Notes: generated from the letters alone by a model not told the origin. Shown: positions 53,122-61,764, counted from the stretch's first letter. The stretch: 64,000 nt of DNA from Gilvibacter sp. SZ-19 (GCF_002163875.1 NZ_CP019333.1:874864-938863); one strand, 5' to 3'. Translations and numbers: made by a program.

Positions 53122-54576
53122 ATGTTAAAACAACAGCTCAATTTTAAACTCTCTCAAAAGTTGTCTCCGCAGCAGATACAGCTCATGAAGCTTATCCAGC
53201 TGCCAACACAGGCTTTTGAGCAACGCATTGCGCAAGAAATGCAAGAGAATCCCGCGCTAGAAGGTGGTAAAGACCGCAGCGAGGAGCGTGAAGACAATTA
53301 CGAGGGAGAAGAGCAGTACGAGTCCGACGCAGACACCATAGAGACCGACATTAACATAGACGATTATTTGAGCGATGACGAGATACCTTCGTATAAGCTC
53401 TCGGCCAACAATTACAGCAGCGACGATGAGGACAAACAAGTGCCTTATGCATCTGGAACTTCTTTTACACAGTTTTTGATGACGCAGCTCAACACTTTCC
53501 GTTTAGATGAAGAGCAGGCCGAGATAGCCGAATTCTTGGTGGGGAGTGTAGACGAAAGCGGATACATTAGAAGACCCGTAGTCGATATTATGGACGATCT
53601 GGCTTTTACTCAAAACGTCTATACGACAGAAGAAAAGATAGAACAGGTCTTGGAACTTGTACAGCAATTGGATCCGGCTGGAGTGGGCGCACGCAATTTA
53701 CAGGAATGTCTTTTATTACAATTAGAACGCAAGTCTCCCACAGCAGAGGTACAACTCGCCATAGACATCATAGAAGACGCCTTTGAGCTTTTTAGCAAGA
53801 AACACTACAGCAAGCTGCAGCACAAGTTCAATATCACCGAAGATGAACTTCGCGCAGCCATACACGAAATTGAGGGGCTAAACCCTAAGCCCGGTGGTAC
53901 CTATGCTTCCGGCACGCGTATAGTGGAGCACGTGGTCCCAGACTTTACCATTCGTATAGTGGATGGAGAATTAGAGCTCACCTTAAACGGGAGAAACGCT
54001 CCGGAACTACACGTATCCAAGGAATACTCAGACATGCTTAAAGGCTATAAGGCCTCTAAGGAAAAGACCAAGTCGCAAAAGGATGCTGTGCTCTTTATAA
54101 AGCAGAAGTTAGATGCCGCTAAGTGGTTTATTGAGGCCATAAGACAGCGTCAACAGACGCTTTTGGTGACCATGAATGCCATTATGCATTATCAGCACGA
54201 ATACTTCCTAACAGGAGACGAACGCAAGCTGCGTCCGATGATCTTAAAGGATATTGCAGACACCATTGGTATGGATGTCTCTACCGTATCTCGAGTGGCT
54301 AATAGTAAATATGTGGACACCCCATACGGAACCAAATTGATCAAAGAGTTCTTCTCAGAGTCGATGAAGAACGACCAGGGCGAGGATGTCTCAACTCGGG
54401 AGATCAAAAAGATCTTGGAGATCACCATATCCGAAGAGGACAAAAAGAAACCCCTAACAGACGATAAACTGGCTAAGATCCTTAAAGAAAAGGGGTATCC
54501 TATTGCCAGACGCACTGTAGCCAAGTACCGAGAACAATTAGACCTGCCTGTTGCGCGTTTACGCAAAGAGATCTAA
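53122..54576 (+). CDS. rpoN: RNA polymerase sigma-54 factor
   Basis: 484 residues. Region I is Gln/Leu-rich (LNFKLSQKLSPQQIQLMKLIQLP), region II is strongly acidic, the core-binding domain follows (~120-290), then the helix-turn-helix DIADTIGMDVSTVSRVANSKYV and the RpoN box ARRTVAKYREQL near the C-terminus, which reads the -24 promoter element. Transcription by this factor needs an AAA+ activator, none of which is encoded in this window. Stop codon overlaps the next start by one base. Confidence 0.96.
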   Translation: MLKQQLNFKLSQKLSPQQIQLMKLIQLPTQAFEQRIAQEMQENPALEGGKDRSEEREDNYEGEEQYESDADTIETDINIDDYLSDDEIPSYKLSANNYSSDDEDKQVPYASGTSFTQFLMTQLNTFRLDEEQAEIAEFLVGSVDESGYIRRPVVDIMDDLAFTQNVYTTEEKIEQVLELVQQLDPAGVGARNLQECLLLQLERKSPTAEVQLAIDIIEDAFELFSKKHYSKLQHKFNITEDELRAAIHEIEGLNPKPGGTYASGTRIVEHVVPDFTIRIVDGELELTLNGRNAPELHVSKEYSDMLKGYKASKEKTKSQKDAVLFIKQKLDAAKWFIEAIRQRQQTLLVTMNAIMHYQHEYFLTGDERKLRPMILKDIADTIGMDVSTVSRVANSKYVDTPYGTKLIKEFFSESMKNDQGEDVSTREIKKILEITISEEDKKKPLTDDKLAKILKEKGYPIARRTVAKYREQLDLPVARLRKEI

Positions 54577-55181
54577 TGGGAATATTCTTGCGCATAGCGG
54601 CCTATTTGTTTCACCCCTTGCTTATGCCAATGCTTGGGGCTTTTGTTTATTACACTGTAACGCGCCGATTCTTTGAACCGCAGATCATTCAAACCAAGCT
54701 TGTCGCCTTGCTTATAGTCACGGTTTGTATCCCTATAGTGAGTTTTTATTTACTTCGGAATTTGGGTTGGATCTCTTCCATGCAGCTAGAAACCGTGAGA
54801 GAGCGCAAAGCGCCGCTTATGATCCAATGTGTTTTGCTGCTCATGGTGCTCAAGATGGTCTATAACCCTTACGACACTCCAGAGCTGTACTTTTTCTTTG
54901 TAGGTGTGTTGTTCTCAACGCTAGCGGCCTTTGTGTTGACGGTTCTGGAATTCAAAGCCAGCCTACATATGATGGGAGTTTCTGGTGTAACCTTTTTTGT
55001 CTTTGGACTCAGTGTGCATTTTGCTACCAATCTGTTACCGGCTTTAGGTTTGCTATTCTTTGTAAACGGTTGGGTTGCCAGCTCCAGACTGTATACGCGA
55101 TCTCATACGCCTCTAGAATTGGCTGCAGGCGCATTCTTAGGCCTAATGCCCCAGTTGATCCTTTTGGGTTATTGGTTATAA
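54576..55181 (+). CDS. PAP2-like membrane protein
   Basis: 201 residues, six hydrophobic helices. The C-terminal SSRLYTRSHTPLELAAGAFLG resembles the last catalytic motif (SRxxxxxHxxxDxxxG) of type-2 phosphatidic acid phosphatases, though with Glu in place of the usual Asp; the first two PAP2 motifs are only weakly visible (RERKAPLMI). It may be a lipid phosphatase relative in the inner membrane or a degenerate one. Starts within the rpoN stop codon, a coupling often seen in Flavobacteriia. Ends overlap the convergent PorT-like gene by 6 bp. Confidence 0.75.
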   Translation: MGIFLRIAAYLFHPLLMPMLGAFVYYTVTRRFFEPQIIQTKLVALLIVTVCIPIVSFYLLRNLGWISSMQLETVRERKAPLMIQCVLLLMVLKMVYNPYDTPELYFFFVGVLFSTLAAFVLTVLEFKASLHMMGVSGVTFFVFGLSVHFATNLLPALGLLFFVNGWVASSRLYTRSHTPLELAAGAFLGLMPQLILLGYWL

Positions 55182-55892
55182 GAAATAAAAGAGTATCCCG
55201 AGTTTAAGGGGTCTGAAGTTTACGGGTTCTTCTGCTAGTTTGGCTTCGCTATCAAAAAAGGCCGTGAAATTATAAGCAGCGTAAAAATTAATGGTATTGT
55301 ACCCTAGTAGCAAGAAAGCTTCTGCCTGAAACGGATTGAATTGAGCTAAATTGTCAAAAGTAAAGCGCGTGCCGTCTTGCACAAAGGTAGCCCTGTTCCA
55401 ATAGGCATAGCTAAATATTACTCCGGTATGTACTCGATAGAATTTGAACTCAGTGGGAGTGCTGCTTCGCCAGCGCAACTCTAAAGGAACCTCCACATGA
55501 TAGACACTAAACCGATTACTTTCAAAGTTGGTTTCCTCGTCTAAGACCTGTAATACCAACTGATCATTGGCATCCTCAGCAATTGACAAAGTGTTTCCGT
55601 AACGATTAAACCCAAGGCCTGCTCCCAAACCAACGGCTAAGGTTCTCTGGGCATTGATAGGCATGTCTCGCACAAAGCCAAAACGAGCACCTCCTGAGAA
55701 GCCTCTAATCTTAACATTGGCTGGAGTATCGGTAAGCAAATTATAAGTAAGACCAAAGTAGAATTGGTCCTCCCTGTACTTTTCGTCTACAGGCACACTG
55801 TCTTTAACGGCCTCGGTTTGGCCTAGGTCTTGCCCGGAAACTCCGAGAGAGGTCAGCAGCAAGCATCCAATAAAGAGAATTCTAGCGATCAT
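55176..55892 (-). CDS. PorT-like outer-membrane beta-barrel protein
   Basis: Signal peptide (ARILFIGCLLLTSLGVSG) then a barrel-like domain of alternating polar and hydrophobic residues: FYFGLTYNLLTDTPANVKIRGFSGGARFGF, SVYHVEVPLELRWRSSTPTEF and C-terminal KLGILFYFL with terminal aromatic. 238 residues matches the PorT family, of which one member is needed for type IX secretion; this could be that or a generic relative. It lies downstream of the ExbD genes but behind a strong terminator. Confidence 0.75.
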   Translation of the reverse strand: MIARILFIGCLLLTSLGVSGQDLGQTEAVKDSVPVDEKYREDQFYFGLTYNLLTDTPANVKIRGFSGGARFGFVRDMPINAQRTLAVGLGAGLGFNRYGNTLSIAEDANDQLVLQVLDEETNFESNRFSVYHVEVPLELRWRSSTPTEFKFYRVHTGVIFSYAYWNRATFVQDGTRFTFDNLAQFNPFQAEAFLLLGYNTINFYAAYNFTAFFDSEAKLAEEPVNFRPLKLGILFYFL

Positions 55893-55908
55893 CCAATTAA
55901 ATATACCT

Positions 55909-55946
55909 AAAAAAAAACACCTCTACGCATTGCAGAGGTGTTTTAA
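55909..55946 (-). terminator. Terminator between the ExbD operon and the PorT-like gene
   Basis: ACACCTCT and AGAGGTGT arms around ACGCATTGC; on the minus strand it is followed by a run of Ts. Confidence 0.85.
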
Positions 55947-55963
55947 AGATTAACTAAAAACCT

Positions 55964-56458
55964 TTAGTTCATATTCTCGAAAACCTGAGCCTGGTCCACC
56001 GCTTTACGCGTGGTATAGTTGATCTTATAAGCTTCTACTTTACGCAGTTCTTGCTTAATATCACTAACCAGTCCCATATTGGTTTCACTGTCTACCTTGA
56101 GTGCTGTTGTCAAGAAAGGAATCAGTGCCTCGTTTTTCTTAGCACGCTCAGACTCTATATAGAGTTTGATATCCTTTACATCAGCAAACTTGTCTCCCAG
56201 CTGAATGCGCGCCTCTTGTCCAAAAGTGGACTGATAACGCTCACTAGGCTTTCCGGCATAGATATAAATGATACGGTCTTTCTTGTCAAGCTTCTCCAGT
56301 TGGTTTGCCGTTGGCAAATTGTTCTGGATCTTAAGCGTGTTCTGACGCATCACAGTAGCCACCATAAAAAAGAACAGTAGCATAAATACAATATCCGGTA
56401 ACGAGGCCGTTGAAATTGCCGGTAGATCGCCTCCTTTTTTCTTTTTGAATTTACTCAT
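55964..56458 (-). CDS. ExbD/TolR family protein, second copy
   Basis: 164 residues, one N-terminal membrane helix PDIVFMLLFFFMVATVMR with the essential Asp of the proton path near its start, then a periplasmic domain (~45-164). Part of the ExbB-ExbD motor that powers TonB-dependent outer-membrane transport. It follows the other exbD by 27 bp; paired, non-identical ExbD proteins are usual in Flavobacteriia. Confidence 0.92.
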   Translation of the reverse strand: MSKFKKKKGGDLPAISTASLPDIVFMLLFFFMVATVMRQNTLKIQNNLPTANQLEKLDKKDRIIYIYAGKPSERYQSTFGQEARIQLGDKFADVKDIKLYIESERAKKNEALIPFLTTALKVDSETNMGLVSDIKQELRKVEAYKINYTTRKAVDQAQVFENMN

Positions 56459-56485
56459 AGTCTTGTTGAGTTTAGGGTTAAACGT

Positions 56486-57094
56486 CTACTTTTTTGGTTC
56501 GGCTTCGGAAAGTTTTTGTGGAAACAACAACTTTACTTGTTCTATTTGCTCTTTCAGCTTTTCCTTATCACCAGTATAGTTACTTCCGTCTTTAACGTCG
56601 ATCTCCATCTGGATGAAGCTCTTGCCAAAGAGACGTTGGGCCTCACGCTCACGAAGCGCGGTGTACGCGGCTACCAACTCGTTCTGTACTGCGATATAAG
56701 CTTTATAGCTGGTAAAACGGTCATTTTGTAAGGAAATGATCGCCTTATCAGGGTTGTCAGATGATGTTGGATCTTTCTTACCGCGGCAGTAGTTACAGCC
56801 TTCTTCGCCTGTACCACCTCCGTTGTCCAAGAAAGCCATAGCGGCCTCCTTAAGGTCTTTAATATCCATGATCTCATCTTCAACCAGAAGCAAATCGTCT
56901 TTATTAATAAGAACAGTAAAAATGTTCTTTTGCTTAATAATCGGAGGGTCTTCAACGTCCTCAATAGGAGGCAATTTACGACTGATACCGCTATCTACTT
57001 CGATCGTGGTCGTAACCAGGAAGAAGATCAAAAGTAGGAAGGCGATGTCCGCCATAGACCCTGCGTTTACTTCGGGTGCAGATCTTTTTGCCAT
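56486..57094 (-). CDS. ExbD/TolR family protein with CxxC loop, first copy
   Basis: 202 residues; membrane helix SMADIAFLLLIFFLVTTTIE with the conserved Asp, periplasmic domain with an insertion around residues 95-120 that carries GCNYCRGKKDPTSSDN, a CxxC pair absent from the second copy. The pair could form a disulphide or bind metal in the periplasm. Works with the ExbB and second ExbD encoded in the same operon. Confidence 0.92.
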   Translation of the reverse strand: MAKRSAPEVNAGSMADIAFLLLIFFLVTTTIEVDSGISRKLPPIEDVEDPPIIKQKNIFTVLINKDDLLLVEDEIMDIKDLKEAAMAFLDNGGGTGEEGCNYCRGKKDPTSSDNPDKAIISLQNDRFTSYKAYIAVQNELVAAYTALREREAQRLFGKSFIQMEIDVKDGSNYTGDKEKLKEQIEQVKLLFPQKLSEAEPKK

Positions 57095-57103
57095 ACCTTA
57101 TAA

Positions 57104-57544
57104 TTATTTAGCAATTAATTTCTTGATTCCGCTAAAGAGCATTGAACCAATGGCTACAAAGGCCAGAATGTAAAAGGTTCTAAGACCAGCTCCTACCCAA
57201 CGTGAACCGCTAGCAGAAAGCACCTCACCGTCTTTCATTGGAGTCTCAACTCCTTCTGAAATTCCGTAAGAAATGGCTACAACCAAAATGAATGCTCCTA
57301 TTGAAATCAGGGTCTTTTTAATATCCCCTGCAAAGATTCCTTTAACTACGTAGAATAGTACCAACACCAATACAATGGCGAGCACTACATATGCTACGAA
57401 CATGAAAGGATCTACTACGCTGCCTTGTACGCCAGCGTCACTCTTGATAGCCTCGTCTCCTGTGGCAATCACGCGTCCTAATAGAATTAGGCCAACGACT
57501 CCCAGAGCTAAGGCTACGTATTTTAAAATTTTATGTAAACCCAT
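57104..57544 (-). CDS. Unknown inner-membrane protein between exbB and exbD (146 aa)
   Basis: Four hydrophobic helices (residues ~8-25, 46-68, 80-96, 120-142) with short loops; no domain is recognised. It sits 20 bp after the ExbB gene and 9 bp before the first ExbD gene, so it is translated with the motor and may be an accessory subunit of it. This gene order is common in the class from memory, but I know of no function. Confidence 0.8.
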   Translation of the reverse strand: MGLHKILKYVALALGVVGLILLGRVIATGDEAIKSDAGVQGSVVDPFMFVAYVVLAIVLVLVLFYVVKGIFAGDIKKTLISIGAFILVVAISYGISEGVETPMKDGEVLSASGSRWVGAGLRTFYILAFVAIGSMLFSGIKKLIAK

Positions 57545-57564
57545 AATTTAAATTGGTGTGATTA

Positions 57565-58368
57565 TTACTTCTTGTTTTTGTAGTCAACTAACATATCGAT
57601 AAGAGTGATCGATGCATCTTCCATGTTGTTCACGATGCTGTCGATCTTAGCGATGATGTAGTTGTAGAAGATCTGAAGGATAATCGCAACAATAAGACCA
57701 AAAACTGTGGTCAAAAGTGCTACTTTAATACCCCCTGCTACCAATGATGGGTGCATGTCTCCAGCTGCCTCGATCTTATCGAAGGCCTGAATCATACCAA
57801 TTACTGTACCCATGAAACCAAGCATCGGTGCCAGTGCGATAAACAATGAAATCCAGGACACGTTCTTTTCTAGTTGTCCCATTTGAACACCTCCGTAAGC
57901 TACTACAGCTTTCTCTGCAGCGTCAATGCTTTCGTCAGCGCGGTCAAGACCTTGATAGTAGATAGATGCTACAGGTCCTTTTGTGTTACGGCATACTTCT
58001 TTAGCAGCTTCAACACCACCGCTATTTAGCGCATCTTCAACGCTTTCTGCCAACTTCTGAGTGTTGGTAGTAGAAAGGTTAAGGTAAATGATACGCTCAA
58101 TGGCAATAGCCAAACCAAGGATCAAACAAAGAAGTACGATCCCCATAAAACCAGGACCTCCCTCGATGAAACGCTTTTTAAGCTCTTGGTGAAAACCGGC
58201 GCTCTCAGCTTCGTCAGCTGCTCCGGCATCTGCATCTTGAATAATGTTAGATGATACTGAGGTGATTACCTCGTGTACATTGTTGGCATTGTACGAGTTA
58301 GCTTGTGCACTAAAACTACCTACACATACCATGGCGGCAATTGCCAAAATAGAAAATAATTTTTTCAT
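57565..58368 (-). CDS. ExbB/TolQ/MotA-type proton channel protein
   Basis: 267 residues. Unusually for the E. coli proteins but typical for Bacteroidota, the N-terminus is a signal-peptide-like segment (KKLFSILAIAAMVCVGSFSAQA) followed by a periplasmic linker, then helix 1 (GFMGIVLLCLILGLAIAIE), and the two helices lining the proton path (SWISLFIALAPMLGFMGTVIGM and ALLTTVFGLIVAIILQIFYN) with the conserved Thr/Gly-rich pattern. Forms the ExbB pentamer around ExbD. First gene of the four-gene operon; a -7 element lies upstream. Confidence 0.93.
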   Translation of the reverse strand: MKKLFSILAIAAMVCVGSFSAQANSYNANNVHEVITSVSSNIIQDADAGAADEAESAGFHQELKKRFIEGGPGFMGIVLLCLILGLAIAIERIIYLNLSTTNTQKLAESVEDALNSGGVEAAKEVCRNTKGPVASIYYQGLDRADESIDAAEKAVVAYGGVQMGQLEKNVSWISLFIALAPMLGFMGTVIGMIQAFDKIEAAGDMHPSLVAGGIKVALLTTVFGLIVAIILQIFYNYIIAKIDSIVNNMEDASITLIDMLVDYKNKK

Positions 58369-58431
58369 TGCTATCGACTTAAAAGTTTGTTTTTAGTTAA
58401 GGGTTTAAAGATAAAAAAATATTTATTCAAA

Positions 58432-58439
58432 CAAAGATA
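58432..58439 (-). promoter_or_regulatory. -7 promoter element of the ExbB/ExbD operon
   Basis: TATCTTTG on the minus strand, exact TAnnTTTG match, 63 bp before the ATG of the ExbB gene. Confidence 0.6.
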
Positions 58440-58586
58440 AATAACATTGTAAAGCCCCTAAAAACGTGGATTTTTTTCAAAATTAACAGGCTTTTCTTAG
58501 CAGCTTCTCAGTGTAGGGTTCATTTCCCTTGAGAATTGGGAATTTTAGAAGCTTAGACAACCCCTCTAAGTATTAAGGTATTGGAA

Positions 58587-59729
58587 TCAGTTCCAAGGCC
58601 CTCCGTCTTGCGTCACAGCAACAAAACTGGGCTTGCCTTGCTGCTGCGCTTCTCGGTCAAACCTAAAGAGCCCTTTCCAGCCGCCCAACCAAAATCGACC
58701 TTGGCTATCTTCCAAGAAACAGATGATTCCTTGTGAGATCAAGCCGTCCTGCTCATTAAAGAGTTCAAAGGTCTCTCCATCGTAACGATAAACCCCTTGA
58801 TGCTCCGCAGCAAACCACAGATCACCCTGCGAGTCTTCGTAAACTGCAGAGGTCTCTACGCCTGCAACCGCGCCTTCTTTAGTAAAGTGTTTGAACGAAC
58901 CATTGGCATATCGACTAATGCCGCCGTTCATGCTGCTTATCCAAATTCCACCTTGCTTGTCTTGATAAAAGCCCCCGGCCGAATTGTCTTGCAGGCCGTT
59001 CTCTTCCGTAAGGAATCTAAACGCTGAGCCGTCATAAATAGTAATGCCTTGACCGTCAAAGGCAAACCAAAAGTTACCTTCGCGGTCTTGAAAAATATCA
59101 CCAACACCGTCTACAGCCAATGATGGTTTAGGGTTAGCAACTTGAGGTTTCGGAACCTCAAAATTGTGAAATGTTCCGTCCTCTAAATAGACCACTCCTT
59201 TACCCGTCCCGACCCAAAGTCGCTCCTGAGGGTCAATATACAAACCGTAAACCCCGTTGTCTGGCAAGCCGTCTGCCGTGGTGTAATTCTTAAAAGTATT
59301 GTCTTTAAAAAGCGTCAGACCGCCAGAAGTAGCTATCCAAGCATCGCCTGCAGCATCGACTAAGATCTTATTGATCCTGTTATTACCCACACCATCATCC
59401 TCATCAAAATATTGTAACACCGCTCCATCGTGACGCGCCACGCCATAGTGATTGGTGCCCATCCAAACATGGCCTTGCTTATCCACAGCTATCGAACGTA
59501 TCCAATGGGCAATTTGCCCTTCGTAAAAGATCTCGACAAAATCGTCCACAGGCACGCCGTAGGGGCTTTGATTGAAAATATTGGATTGGTAGGCCGCCTG
59601 CTTCACGGGCTTTTGTTGCTGCACCTCAGTCGTCCCAGCATTTGATTCTTGCTGCCCTTTGCAAGACGCGATCGAAACCGAAATAACCAAAACGATATAA
59701 ACGGCAATCTTAAATGTTTTCTTGTCCAC
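58587..59729 (-). CDS. Seven-repeat propeller lipoprotein (two-component-regulator propeller type)
   Basis: Lipoprotein signal (VLVISVSIASCKGQ) and seven repeats of the pattern G-x-W-(I/M/V)-(G/A)-T...GV-x-(R/Y)-(Y/H)-DG, for example GHVWMGTNHYGVARHDG, ERLWVGTGKGVVYLEDG and GRFWLGGWKGLFRFD. Seven blades make one complete beta propeller. In hybrid two-component sensors such propellers form the periplasmic sensor, but here no kinase, helix or membrane segment follows; the protein stands alone at 380 residues, so it is a soluble or anchored binding protein of unknown ligand. Confidence 0.85.
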   Translation of the reverse strand: MDKKTFKIAVYIVLVISVSIASCKGQQESNAGTTEVQQQKPVKQAAYQSNIFNQSPYGVPVDDFVEIFYEGQIAHWIRSIAVDKQGHVWMGTNHYGVARHDGAVLQYFDEDDGVGNNRINKILVDAAGDAWIATSGGLTLFKDNTFKNYTTADGLPDNGVYGLYIDPQERLWVGTGKGVVYLEDGTFHNFEVPKPQVANPKPSLAVDGVGDIFQDREGNFWFAFDGQGITIYDGSAFRFLTEENGLQDNSAGGFYQDKQGGIWISSMNGGISRYANGSFKHFTKEGAVAGVETSAVYEDSQGDLWFAAEHQGVYRYDGETFELFNEQDGLISQGIICFLEDSQGRFWLGGWKGLFRFDREAQQQGKPSFVAVTQDGGPWN

Positions 59730-59759
59730 AGAATTAAAGGTAAGTTTTTCTTGTTGATG

Positions 59760-59855
59760 TTGGGCGCGCCCCTGCCCTTGAGGTCAGGGTCGGGCTTTCG
59801 CTACTCGCTCTGCCTCTTGGCAGGAGCTCACACAGGACGCTCTATCCCTCGCGTG
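59760..59855 (+). repeat. Interspersed Bacteroidota-type repeat element
   Basis: A GC-rich block between the propeller gene and the DUF2971 gene reading GGGCGCGCCCC, a hairpin CCCTG/CAGGG, GTCGGGCTTTCGCTAC, a hairpin CTGCC/GGCAG, and CTATCCCTCGCGT at the end. From memory this GGGCG...TCGGGCTTTCCGCTAC...CTATCCCT(AA)CGC pattern is a scattered noncoding repeat in many Bacteroidota genomes with variable hairpins. Function is unknown to me. Confidence 0.65.
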
Positions 59856-59865
59856 GGGGAGATCA

Positions 59866-60684
59866 TTACATCCAAGTGAATTCGCCATTCTCTGTCATTT
59901 CATGTGTTGAGACAGGTATATTTCTTTTAGCAGCCCAAGTTTTAATTAATTCAGCGGCATCCTTTTCAGTTCTCGGACCAAGGTAAATGCGTTTCATAAT
60001 TAAGCCATGATCAGTACTCCTTTGGTCTTTCGGAGCGTACAAGTATGCACGCCGTTCCTTTTCATGTTGCCAATCATTTAGCTTAGTGAAGATTTGAAGA
60101 TTAACTATTTCTTCTGGGCTTTGGTCAATTGTTATCTCAGGCAACCGATCTACATAATTAATAGGCTTAGTTAGGCCATTATCGTCAGCATACGCTATCA
60201 TCACACCTTTACCATCAGAACTATAATAACCAAACATTGACATATCCAGCTTTTTTTCAGAGAAACATGCAATAAAAACTTTATCACGAATCAGATCGGC
60301 ATTTTTATTCTGAACATCAACCGCAGCCTGAACTCTTTCTGGGTGATTTTTAAAATTCTCAATTAAGTTTGTTTTGGTTTGTTCTAAATAATCTGGAACA
60401 TTTAAAACACACCACGCCCATTGCTCCAGATCTTTACCAGAAACGCGTTCCAAATTCGCAACCTGATCAGACGATCCCAATTTTCCATCAAGAATTTCTT
60501 GAGCTCTTTGTACCGCAGTTTTTGAGAAAATGTCGAAGTACTTTTCTAGATCACCTTCTCTAGTGTATCTGAAAAACCCATCGTAAAAGTCATTCATCTT
60601 TAGGGTAGAACCATAAAAAATTGCACCATTAGCAATTTCATCTTCTAAATATGGTGTGAAAGGCCTGTAGCGGTAAACAATCAT
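59866..60684 (-). CDS. DUF2971 domain protein
   Basis: 272 residues, cytoplasmic, with the DUF2971 pattern: YRYRPFTPYLEDEIANGAIFYG at the start (short hydrophobic strands then SxxxMNDFYDG), VFIACFSEKKLDMSMFGYYSSDGKGVMIAY in the middle (read across residues ~135-165), and DWQHEKERRAYLY with RIYLGPR near the end. The family is widespread, scattered and of unknown activity, and often occurs in mobile or defence-rich patches. By eye the gene is more AT-rich than its neighbours, and it lies between an interspersed repeat and a tandem repeat array, which suggests it was acquired. Confidence 0.85.
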   Translation of the reverse strand: MIVYRYRPFTPYLEDEIANGAIFYGSTLKMNDFYDGFFRYTREGDLEKYFDIFSKTAVQRAQEILDGKLGSSDQVANLERVSGKDLEQWAWCVLNVPDYLEQTKTNLIENFKNHPERVQAAVDVQNKNADLIRDKVFIACFSEKKLDMSMFGYYSSDGKGVMIAYADDNGLTKPINYVDRLPEITIDQSPEEIVNLQIFTKLNDWQHEKERRAYLYAPKDQRSTDHGLIMKRIYLGPRTEKDAAELIKTWAAKRNIPVSTHEMTENGEFTWM

Positions 60685-60750
60685 CGCTGTTCTATTTTAA
60701 AACCTAAAATGCGGGGAGCATTTCAATTTAGGGAAATTGTGGGAAATTGA

Positions 60751-61495
60751 AACTAGGATTAATTTGCTGCGCAATTTTATAAAAGTCAAAACCCAAAATG
60801 CTTGAGTAAGCTTAGACCTTGGATTCATTTGCTGCCGCGGCCTTCCGAAACTTCAGTGAAGGAGGCAGCAAATGATCCCGGAAGGGAAAGCTGTTCATAC
60901 GTAGAAAACAAAAGGACTTAGCAAGCCTCGCTTCGCGAGACAGCTACTACCGCAGCTTGTATGTACTCACTCCAAAAAATGCTCAAGTAAGCTTGGACAT
61001 AGGATTGATTTGCTGCGCAAATCATCCCGGATGGGAGAGCTGTTCATAAGTAGAAAACAAAAGGACTTAGCAAGCCTCGCTTCGCGAGACAGCTGCTACC
61101 GCAGCTTGTATGTACTCACTCCAAAAAATGCTCAAGTAAGCTTGGACAAAGGATTGATTTGCTGCGCAAATCATCCCGGATGGGAGAGCTGTTCATAAGT
61201 AGAAAACAAAAGGACTTAGCAAGCCTCGCTAAACTCCTTCGTCGAGACTTCGGAGTTCGAGGCGCGAGACAGCTGCTACCGCAGCTTGTATGTACTCACT
61301 CCAAAAAATGCTCAAGCAAGCTTGGACATAGGATTGATTTGCTGCGCAAATCATCCCGTAGGGAGAGCTGTTCATAAGTAGAAAACTGACAATACTTGGC
61401 AAGCCTCGCTTCGCGAGACAGCTGCTACCGCAGCTTGTATGTACTAACTCCAAAAAATGCTCAAGCGAGCTTGGACATTTTTTGTCATTCGCACA
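60751..61495. repeat. Hairpin-rich tandem array, four 149-bp-type units plus a partial one
   Basis: Marker GCTCAAGTAAGCTTGGAC or its variants begins at 60800 (diverged), 60981, 61130, 61310 and 61459, giving periods of 181, 149, 180 and 149 bp. Each unit contains three palindromes: GATTTGC/GCAAATC, CTCGC/GCGAG and AGCTGC/GCAGCT (loop TACC). Unit 1 has the first palindrome extended to CATTTGCTGCC/GGCAGCAAATG with an inner hairpin; unit 3 has the second extended by about 31 bp with AACTCC/GGAGTT and CCTCG/CGAGG arms. The last marker ends in AAAAAATG/CATTTTTT, like a terminator. Short ORFs inside run through repeats and look accidental. The rest of the 60685-61566 gap holds nothing else I can support. 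Confidence 0.85.
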
Positions 61496-61566
61496 TACTG
61501 GCCTGCCGTAAAGTGTAAACCCGGACCGATGAGCTTGCTCAAGGATCCGGGTTTTCTACTTTATGG

Positions 61567-61654
61567 CAGAGAGGAAGGGATTCGAACCCTCGATACGCTT
61601 TTGGCGTATACACACTTTCCAGGCGTGCGCCTTCGACCACTCGGCCACCTCTCT
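61567..61654 (-). tRNA. tRNA-Ser (anticodon GGA)
   Basis: Minus-strand AGAGAGG pairs with CCTCTCT; anticodon GGA in CTGGAAAG; a long variable arm TACGCC/GGCGTA-type with TATACGCCAAAAGCGTAT; T arm GGGTTCGAATCCC; discriminator G. 88 nt, typical of class II tRNA-Ser. Adjoins the tandem array. Confidence 0.95.
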
Positions 61655-61764
61655 ATTTTCGTGAAGTGATCTACGATCTACTTCAGGCTTGATGTCGACC
61701 CAAATGCTTTAGATCGGACGGCAAAAATATTAAAATTCTGTGGTTCTACGAATTATTTTAAGGC

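Noticed and set aside
58587-59729. Truncated hybrid two-component sensor
   Set aside because: The seven propeller repeats are complete, a lipoprotein signal is present, and no kinase remnants are found upstream or downstream, so it is a stand-alone protein.
61010-61377. ORFs of 62 and 72 codons with near-identical N-termini in the tandem array
   Set aside because: Both derive from the repeat sequence itself, run across repeat borders and through the palindromes, and resemble no protein.
60751-61495. CRISPR array
   Set aside because: Units are 149-181 bp with no short repeat and unique spacer alternation, and no cas genes are near.
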